From Aquilaria yunnanensis (taxonomy: Eukaryota > Streptophyta > Magnoliopsida > Malvales > Thymelaeaceae), in assembly GCA_039654915.1 (NCBI GenBank), contig CM077597.1:83888001-83952000 (forward strand): a stretch of DNA of 64,000 nucleotides. The letters are read 5' to 3'. The notes under the pieces were generated by a model. It saw only the letters and a program-made list of their open reading frames with translations. It was not told the DNA's origin and did no database searches. The position numbers were made by a program, and so were the translations under genes. Of this stretch, positions 56,860 through 64,000 are shown piece after piece (position 1 is the first letter of the stretch; every line of letters begins with the position of its first letter).

Positions 56860-57245
56860 TTCAACGAAATTTGACATCCCATATCACATATGGGAAATGT
56901 ATATGATATCTGATATGTATATATGACTTAAAGTTTCATAACTTGATCACCTAGTACTTATCATTTCACAAATGATAATTCATGTGATGTAGGCAGATAT
57001 TCCACAAATTGGTTTTAGACTTGAGGCGTCACAAATGGTATTAAAACTAACTTGGCTCTATGATAGCATGGACCACAGTTCTAATTTTGTGCGGGTCAAG
57101 ACTTAATTCTATTCAGTCGATCCCATGTACTGTTGGGCTTGAAACGTGGTCAACTAATATTCATCCTTTTCACAAGGGATAACTCATGTAATATCGGCAG
57201 TTGTTTTGGGGATTGGTTATAGACCTGAGTCATTTTATGGCAAAA
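56860..57245 (+). mobile_element. TRIM-like element, right-arm copy
   Basis: Mirror of 33480-33870 and direct copy of 24810-25170. The first short LTR-like part starts near 56872, the primer-like CACAAATGGTATTAAAAC is near 57030, and the second LTR-like part is near 57165-57235. Confidence 0.5.
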
Positions 57246-57690
57246 AATATTTTCATTAACAACAAAGTTAATTTTTTTATTGAACATAATTATAAAAAAA
57301 CTAAATTTTAACTTTAGTTTCAACATATTTATGGAAAAAATAATTATATTTCTTATTTTTCTTATTTTCCTAAATTATTGGAGTCATTTGAGAAACTTTA
57401 ATGGGATTCATTTAAAAATTACTTAATATTCTGTATAGAAATTAAAATTTTCACTAGGATCCATGGCCTCCGTTGTTCTCAAAATAGATGCATTCATGCT
57501 AATTAACAAAATAAAAGGAGACTACCGTTTCTAGTATAGTTGTACCCCTACCACAAGTTGATAACTGGGGCCTACAGTAGTAAAAAATATGTCGTACCTT
57601 ATGTCTGGCACATAGGCGAATTGTCTAACATACATTCGTTAAAGTACCAAATCTCCACAATATCTCTAAATCGACAACTTGACAAGACCT
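57246..57690. other. AT-rich spacer, right arm
   Basis: No gene. The part I compared (57430-57665) is identical to the left arm. Confidence 0.5.
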
Positions 57691-58690
57691 GTCCAAACTG
57701 AAGTTTGACATGATCCAATTTGACTGTGAAAGTTAATGACCTAAACTCGACTATGAAAGTTAATGACCTGAATTCAACTATGATTTGATTTGGCTGTGAA
57801 AGTTAATAACCCAAACTTAAAATATCCAAACTAAAAATGTATCAAGGCCAAACTGACATGAACCCAAAATGAACCAAACCTAAGTTTAACCTGACCCAAA
57901 CCTAAAATAGCCTAATGACTAAACTTGACAATGCTCGATTTGAACCCAAAATCAATATAAAATATACAATCTGCAGTGATTTAAACAAAATTTTTTATAT
58001 GGTGATGATTTATCTAAATTATACATCAATTATGACAATGCAATTTAAGAAAATTAAAAAATATGATAAAAATATTTTTTTTGTTTAGGATGTTATGGAA
58101 TTTGAAGACTAAATTAACAAATAATTTGTTTTAGTTTGTTTAAGGGTCTTTTGGAATTTACTGGTTTAGGAATCTTCTAGGTTTTACAAGCTTAGGAGCC
58201 TCAATAGTATTCTAATTTAGCAATACAGTAATATTTTTTTTCGGTTATTTGCCTACAATTTTGAATATAGTTAATGTAGTCAACTATTTTATTTAACTCT
58301 TTATATTTGTCTCTAATGTATACTTATTAATCCTAAAACTCTAAACCCAACCCTAACCTTAACCATAAACCCTTAATCCTCCTTACCATAAACCCCATAA
58401 CTAAATCTAAACTCCAAACCGTAAACCTAAACACTAATGGTAACCCTAACCTTAATCCTAAGACTAACTTTATCATAAACCCTAAATCTAAACTTAAACT
58501 TGATAGTTAACCTGAAATTTACTTGAATCGGAAATTGGCATGACCTATATTGAACTTGAACCAAAATAAAATTGACCCAACTTGAACTCAAACCCGAAAT
58601 TAGCTCAACCTAAAATCAAATCAAACCTAAAACAACCCAACCTGACCTGGACCCACATTTTATGGTAACCCGATTAAACATGAGCCAGAA
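57691..58690. repeat. Degenerate telomere-like repeats, right-arm copy
   Basis: CCCTAAA-type words cluster at 58320-58500, flanked by 'aacctgacccaaacc'-type sequence. Mirror of 32030-33020. Confidence 0.75.
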
Positions 58691-59324
58691 TGCCCTGACC
58701 CGAACCTGACCAAACTCACCCAACTATCACACCCATTCTTTCATCACTTTGGCTTGCTAAAACTTCATCTCTGATCTTGCCTCCTGACATTGCCAGCCAC
58801 ATCTCCTGGCCTACCTAGAAGCTACTTCTACCACTGCTGCCCTTATTATGCTGTTCATTGTCAAATTGAAGAACAAAGTGATGGATTAGGAGTGGTTACA
58901 AAATAGGCGTTTTGCCGACACAGTATAGGAGCAACAATATGGCAGGGTTAGAAGCAAGGTGAGGGTCAATGGAACACAATTGGACGTCCGACAATGGTAG
59001 CTACTAATTTTTTACTAGAAAGAAAAGACTTAAGGCCAAAACCATTTTACTATCCCTCAATTGAGGCCATAATATTTTCTTAGTATATTTACATATATAA
59101 GTAGTAATATAATTCCTACAAAATCATAACATTATATGTACTAAAAAATAATATAGGAAAAATTTTAATATAAAATTATAACATCTTCAAATACATAAAC
59201 ATAGTTGTAGAAATGTAAAATCACATATGTATAAAAGAATAAATTCATTTGTATAAATAATCTTAAGAACCTCGGGTGCATATATAATATACAACAGTGA
59301 AATTAGTAAGTGTTACATAAATAT
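58691..59324. other. AT-rich spacer, right arm
   Basis: Mirror of 31420-32030. No gene. Confidence 0.5.
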
Positions 59325-59600
59325 TGTTAATCTAACTTTCATTTGATCTACAAAAGAAAATAAATCTATGCATAAATTGTATGAAAATATAAAAAGTATA
59401 TGTTCAAATGAATATAATTTACGTACAACTAAGACAAATCATATGCATAAGTTTGAACATATTTGCACCTATCTCTCATCTCATTTAAACATATGTTACA
59501 TATGTTTTGTACATATTCATCACTTGTCATATATATTGAGTTTCAAACATATCTGTCATTTGATTTATACATATCTCTAGTTTTGGCGAGAAACGGGATT
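59325..59600. other. Segment present only in the right arm
   Basis: About 265 bp absent from the left arm at about 31400. It is AT-rich, with repeated 'catatgt/acatat' words ('tttaaacatatgttac', 'tttcaaacatatctgtc'). The 70-aa frame over it (59368-59580) is Ile/His/Cys-rich and low in complexity, so probably chance. No terminal repeats are visible, so a left-arm deletion is as likely as an insertion. Confidence 0.6.
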
Positions 59601-59789
59601 TAAGGTATTAATACTTTTTCTTTTTTGTTGGAGCTTGAGCTAGTACATACTATTTAAAATATTGATAACATATTTGTCATTTCTTTTGTATATATGTCAC
59701 ACATTATTTGTACAAATTTCCCACTTTCTTTTGTACATTTCCAATAAATGATTTTTACATATCTTAAATTTTGAGGGACACATAATTTG

Positions 59790-60430
59790 ACATGTTCATG
59801 GTCGTTTTACGTTCAAAGAAATGGCATTGAAGCCAAGTAGGTGTTGGTGAAAAGAACTGGTCCAAGGATGGCTATTAGGTGTGCAGGTGGCAACTTGGAT
59901 TTTCTTAGATGGAGAAATAATGGTGTCTTTGAAATTATGCAAGCTTGAAATGTTAATTTTCTATCATTAGATATATCAGTTGGAGTATTGGTCGGCTGCT
60001 CTTTTATTATTCATCTATTAGCTAGTATCAATCATCTATAATTAGTATTCATAATTCTACTTGTGGTTCAAAAAGAAATTGAAATGAACAAGCACACAAA
60101 GAAAGGGGATTAATTATAGCTGAATCAACAAAATTCTTAGATCTTACACAAAAAATCTAACAAAATAAGCCTGATAAATTTAGTTCCTCTAATGAATAAA
60201 AACAATAACAGCATGAAACTTTCACAAACCCAAAACTAAGCGATATAATGGTCAGTTAGGAGAGAGACTTTGTATATGTTGGCTTTTTCTTCATGGGCTT
60301 TTTCTTATTAATTTGTCCCAACAAAAACATATTAAAAAAGACTGATTGAGACATTTTTTTTTTGTTTAATTTCTGGCACACTTCCTCATCCATTTGTCCC
60401 TACAATACATTAAACAATGGCCTACAAAGA
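59790..60430. repeat. Short decayed unit copy, right arm
   Basis: Mirror of 30555-31200, with the RTGPRMAIRCAGGNLDF segment on plus near 59850-59945. Confidence 0.6.
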
Positions 60431-60586
60431 CCTAACAGTCTCAATTTAAGAGTTCTCAGATTAAAAAAAGATGAGGAAGATTCCAACGATAAAAAATCCT
60501 CTTGTGATTAGCTAAAGTTAGGTGATGCCAATACTAAATTTTTTAACGCTAACATATTCTTTTTTCCTTCAATCCACTAGAAACCA

Positions 60587-61177
60587 TCCCTAAAAGAAAT
60601 TATTTTTGAGAGATACAAGAATGTGGAGCGTAGCTAGAGAAGGCTGGAACAAGGGAAATAAGGACAAGGGCAGACAATAAATACTTGACTTGATGAGTGT
60701 GAGTCTTGCTCCAATAGACAAATACTTTGCATTCCACAAAGAAAGCCTGGATTTTACTTTTTCAATGACTTCATTCCAGGTAGATAACTTGCTTATAGAT
60801 TGACCAATAGGTAAGCCAAGGTATTTAAAAGAGATAGAACCCACATGATAGCTGATTTGAGAGGCAATCCTTTACACTTCCTCTTAAACAAAATTCACTC
60901 CAATAAGGCTACTTTTAGCAAGATTAATTTTAAGGCCTGAAAGAAGCTGAAAATAGCACAAAACTCTTTTGAATTGTCCCAAATTTTCCTCACACAATTC
61001 TCCTAACTATAGGGTGTTATTTGCGAGTTGTGAATGAGTAAGTTGTTCTCAACTTAATTCCTTTTGGTACTCCTAAGTCAACAACATCCTTAATCAAGTA
61101 ATGATGGGCTTCCACAACAACCAAAAATAGGAATAGGGATGAAGAGTCTCCTTGTTTGATGTCATGGAGTGGGGTCC
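60587..61177 (-). pseudogene. LINE reverse-transcriptase remnant, right-arm copy
   Basis: Mirror of 29812-30402 with several residue changes (60844..60590: NAKYLSIGARL, LFPLFQPSLA). The frame is also broken by stops. Confidence 0.85.
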
Positions 61178-63601
61178 CATTATGCTGAATTGCTTAACTT
61201 ATAGGCCCTTTGGGAGTGGTATCCTACTTAGTTACTATTGGCTAACTATTATTTGTAGGTAAATTAAGACAATTTATGTGCAACTGGTTTCTTAGCCTAC
61301 CATACAAAAGATATGCATGTGTTTGTCCTGGTGACGCAAACAAATATGTAAACCATTTAAGAAAACATTACTTGAGCATTCCATTTCAAATGTACTTGAA
61401 ACATGTCAAGACAATAAAATACTAGTTACTTCAACTTGAAGTAATAGTTTGTGCACATTCTACAACACTAGCAAGTACCCAAAAGTAACTTAATTGTTTA
61501 ACTCGACAATATAGCCTAGTAAAGGCAACATGTTAGTAAACAAGGTACTATATAAATATAAGGCAAAATTCTTAACCAAGATCCATCACTTGAGCCCCAC
61601 TTTTGAGCTATCAAGATTCAAATGCAAGCCTTTTCTTATCCTTGTACACCATTTAGCCTTTACATTGTAAAGGCAAAGGCATAATACTTAGTTAGTTCAA
61701 GGCTTATATCTCAAATAACCTTAGAATCTCAAGGATTCTAGTGAATAAGTACCTGCAATAGGGGAAACTTAGCCCACAACTATCCACTTAGTTGTTAGTC
61801 CCAATGTTAGAACCTGCACAACAAACTATTGGGAATGAGTGCATGAATGTACTCAATAAGGGTCCCTTGGGGTTCTTACAAAGAAGATAGTAAGCAAACA
61901 TGCAAATATGGCATATAAACAAGCAAACAACTAACCAAAAATCAACACAACCAATAACATAATATATATGCAATGCATGAATGTATGATATGCAACATAC
62001 ATATTCCTTAGGACTTCTTGCATCTTAGGTGCCTTATACTTGTTGTAAGCCCAAATAACGGAGGTACTTGAGACACTGCCACTCATATCCTGAATCTTTT
62101 ACCACCCTTAAGTTCCACTTACGAGTCCCACAATAGGTCAGTACCCTCTCTAAAATCTTACTCGTCTTACCCTTATCTTATTGTTCAAGGTAGCCATCTT
62201 ATGTGGTCCAACTTGCCAAGCTGTTAGAGTTTAGATTAGAGCTCCTTAGTGGCTTAATTACCAAACCGCAAGATTTGGTTAGGATCTTCTTAGGTTTTTT
62301 CTTCATTTTCCCAAGGGTATAAGACATCTCACTTGGGTGAAGGAAGACCCCAAAAGCCGCCTTAATCCCCTTAGTACCCCTTTAGCAACTTGAGCACTTT
62401 TATCGCCTTAGCCACTCTACTTAGCCCCATGTTAACCATACCACTTAGCTACCACCTAAATAATGCATAATTATTAGCTTAAGAATTATTTTTAGACCCA
62501 ACCGAAGCTACAAAACATCATAGAATAGCTTAGGGATGTTAACCAAGAGATTGAGACATTTTTAAGGCACCCCGAGCTTGAGGGACTTGGGACTTGGCAA
62601 TGCTGTTGGTGACGTGTTGCCAAGAACATCAATTCTTGGGCTTCTTGGTAGCTTGTTGGAAATGCATCAACAATTTTCACCACCACAAAGATGCATCACC
62701 ATTAAGTGTCACCACAACGATGCATCGCTAATGCCCTTCTAGCATCGCGCAACTGCATGCTATCTAACTTGCTCTATCTTTCAATTCCCAAAGCCAATTA
62801 ATGTGGATCTTGTTTCCACTTCATTCCCACATGCAATACTACATTTGTATGCATTACTTGAGCTAAATTAAATCAAACCCTTACTTCAAACACATACACA
62901 AAGCAAGAATAAAACACAGGGACCACAAGCATACTTGAGCTCTACTTATCTCTCTTGAGTTCTAGACCTAAAACCAATGTGATATGGCACCAAGAAATTT
63001 AAATCAAGACCATTTCTAGCTACTCAAACAACTTAGAACTGGTTCAAACCAAACCAAGAAGTTAGAATGAGGCAAATGCACCAAGAAACATCCTACCAAC
63101 TCCACCCAGGCCAACTTTTTTTTTCTTGTCTCTTAGCCCTCAAGTCCTCATTTGTTTCACATTGGCCACTTAACGCAGAAGCAAAACCATCCTTTCTTGG
63201 TCCTAAGGAATGTTCATAAGCCTCTTATACTTAGCTTCTCGGACACTCATGCCACTTAGGACATAAATGACTCACTTGAGCACTTAGTGCATTTTTTGCA
63301 CTTTTCTTTCAAATGATGGTTCTAATAGCTAGATTAACTTATGGCCTTAGCTTAAATAGTCAAAATTCCTTAGATGACCATAATTTATTAAAAATTATGG
63401 TCATGCCTCTTGCTTGGGTCAAAATTACCATTTGGCCTTCTGACTCTTAGGTGCCAAATAACACTTAGGAACTCATCTTTACTTTACTTAGCTTGTCTTT
63501 CTTACTTAATAAGATACTAACTCGAGGTACTTAAGTGAGAACACTTGAATAAAACACACTTACCAACTCAAAGCTAGCCATTGACTAGGAGAGTTGTCAC
63601 A
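61174..63601 (-). mobile_element. Gypsy LTR, right-arm copy
   Basis: Mirror of 27379-29815; on minus it starts TGTGACAACTCTCCTAGTC at 63601. It shows small indels against the left copy (for example near 62935). Confidence 0.8.
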
Positions 63602-63610
63602 TCCTCCTTT

Positions 63611-64000
63611 CATTCAAAAATTTGGTCCCCCAAATTCTGACTTAATTTGGCAAATTCACTTTGATATTGCCTTTGCATATCCTGCTTCGTCATTCAGGTG
63701 GCCTCTTCTCCCCATGGTTAGATCATAGTAACTTCACCATTGAAATCCACTTTGTTCTTAGTTTCCAAACTTGGCAGTCAAGAAACTTGACGGGGTACTC
63801 TTCACAACTTAGGTCCTCTTTCATTGAAATGAAGGATGGGGCTAACACTTGCCTGGGGTTCATAATGCATTTCCTTAAGGAACTTACATGAAAGACATTG
63901 TGAGGATAGACCAAACTTGGTGGCAAAGCCAACTAATAAGCCACTTTCCAAATGCTTTCAAAGAGTTCAAAAGGACGAATATATCTTAGAGTCAACTTAC
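63611..64000 (-). pseudogene. Gypsy integrase C-terminal remnant, right-arm copy (cut by window edge)
   Basis: Mirror of 26981-27370. The minus frame 63932..63723 has ALPPSLVYPHNVFHVSSLRK. The window ends before it can be seen whether the 460-bp triplication is also in this arm. Confidence 0.85.

Larger units (their letters stand above)
46886..64000 (-). repeat. Right arm of giant inverted repeat (runs off the window)
   Basis: This is the reverse complement of 26981-43737. The last bases of the window still match (63981-64000 against about 26981-27000), so the palindrome continues outside. It keeps some ancestral sequence lost from the left arm: about 70 bp near 49265-49330, which is also present in the independent copy near 2700-2760, and a 265-bp block near 59330-59600. 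Substitutions between arms are scattered and uneven. Confidence 0.97.

Noticed and set aside
26981..64000. Palindrome as pure assembly or chimeric-read artefact
   Set aside because: The arms differ by many substitutions and by indels of 8, about 70 and about 265 bp, and one indel state is supported by an independent copy near 2700. A misassembly cannot be fully excluded for the near-identical 33-38.6 kb part.
26981..64000. Palindrome as a giant DNA transposon with long terminal inverted repeats
   Set aside because: No arm end, TSD or transposase is visible, and the junction lies inside an RT frame at a microhomology, which fits fold-back repair better.
1..64000. CRISPR arrays, tRNA and rRNA genes, bacterial operons
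   Set aside because: None seen. The repeats are transposons, microsatellites and segmental duplications of a plant genome.

Overview
This is transposon-rich plant nuclear DNA, most likely from a eudicot. It is AT-rich and crowded with nested, broken Ty3/gypsy, Ty1/copia and LINE elements. There are no bacterial-style operons, no tRNA or rRNA genes and no CRISPR array. Only one ordinary protein gene looks intact: a small spliced gene on the minus strand (CDS exons 22488..22216 and 22048..21860, 153 aa). It has a TATA box, a 5'-UTR intron and a poly(A) signal. It may belong to the 23-kDa jasmonate-induced-protein family, but that family call is tentative.

The dominant structure is a giant inverted repeat. 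The left arm (26981-43737) and the right arm (46886-64000) are reverse complements. The right arm runs off the window, so each arm is at least about 17 kb. The 3.15-kb single-copy centre (43738-46885) is the gag-protease-RT part of a Ty3/gypsy (Tat-like) element. Its native 5' LTR (42929-43779) ends the left arm, and an inverted, slightly shortened copy of that LTR starts the right arm. The RT reading frame breaks off exactly at a 6-bp microhomology with the inverted LTR, as expected for a fold-back or template-switch duplication. The arms differ by substitutions and indels, so they are not one sequence read twice. Divergence is uneven: about 4-7% next to the centre, close to zero around 33-38 kb, and 1-2.5% farther out. 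This suggests later gene conversion between the arms.

Layout from left to right. 1-5050: a composite repeat (LINE ORF1 remnant on minus, LINE ORF2 C-terminus on plus, then a gypsy LTR), duplicated at 38.7-42.9 kb and inverted at 47.7-52.0 kb. 5.05-10.5 kb: an unrecognised gypsy-like interior, split by a solo LTR (7263-9805) with a perfect 5-bp target duplication. 10.5-13.75 kb: an Athila-like gag-only deletion derivative on minus. 13.97-20.9 kb: another LINE ORF1 copy, interrupted by a 1.6-kb insertion and by a copia element (16500-20828, minus) with matching target duplications. 21-25.7 kb: the low-copy unit carrying the intact gene; decayed copies of this unit lie in both palindrome arms. 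25.8-29.8 kb: a gypsy integrase end with a 460-bp triplication, its polypurine tract and its 3' LTR. From 26981 onward everything belongs to the palindrome.

The transposon proteins are all broken by stops, frameshifts or deletions, so no autonomous element is visible. The points of most interest are the palindrome and its junction, its mosaic divergence, the intact gene beside several conserved exon-like segments of unknown function, and an internally duplicated 88-aa reading frame in both arms.
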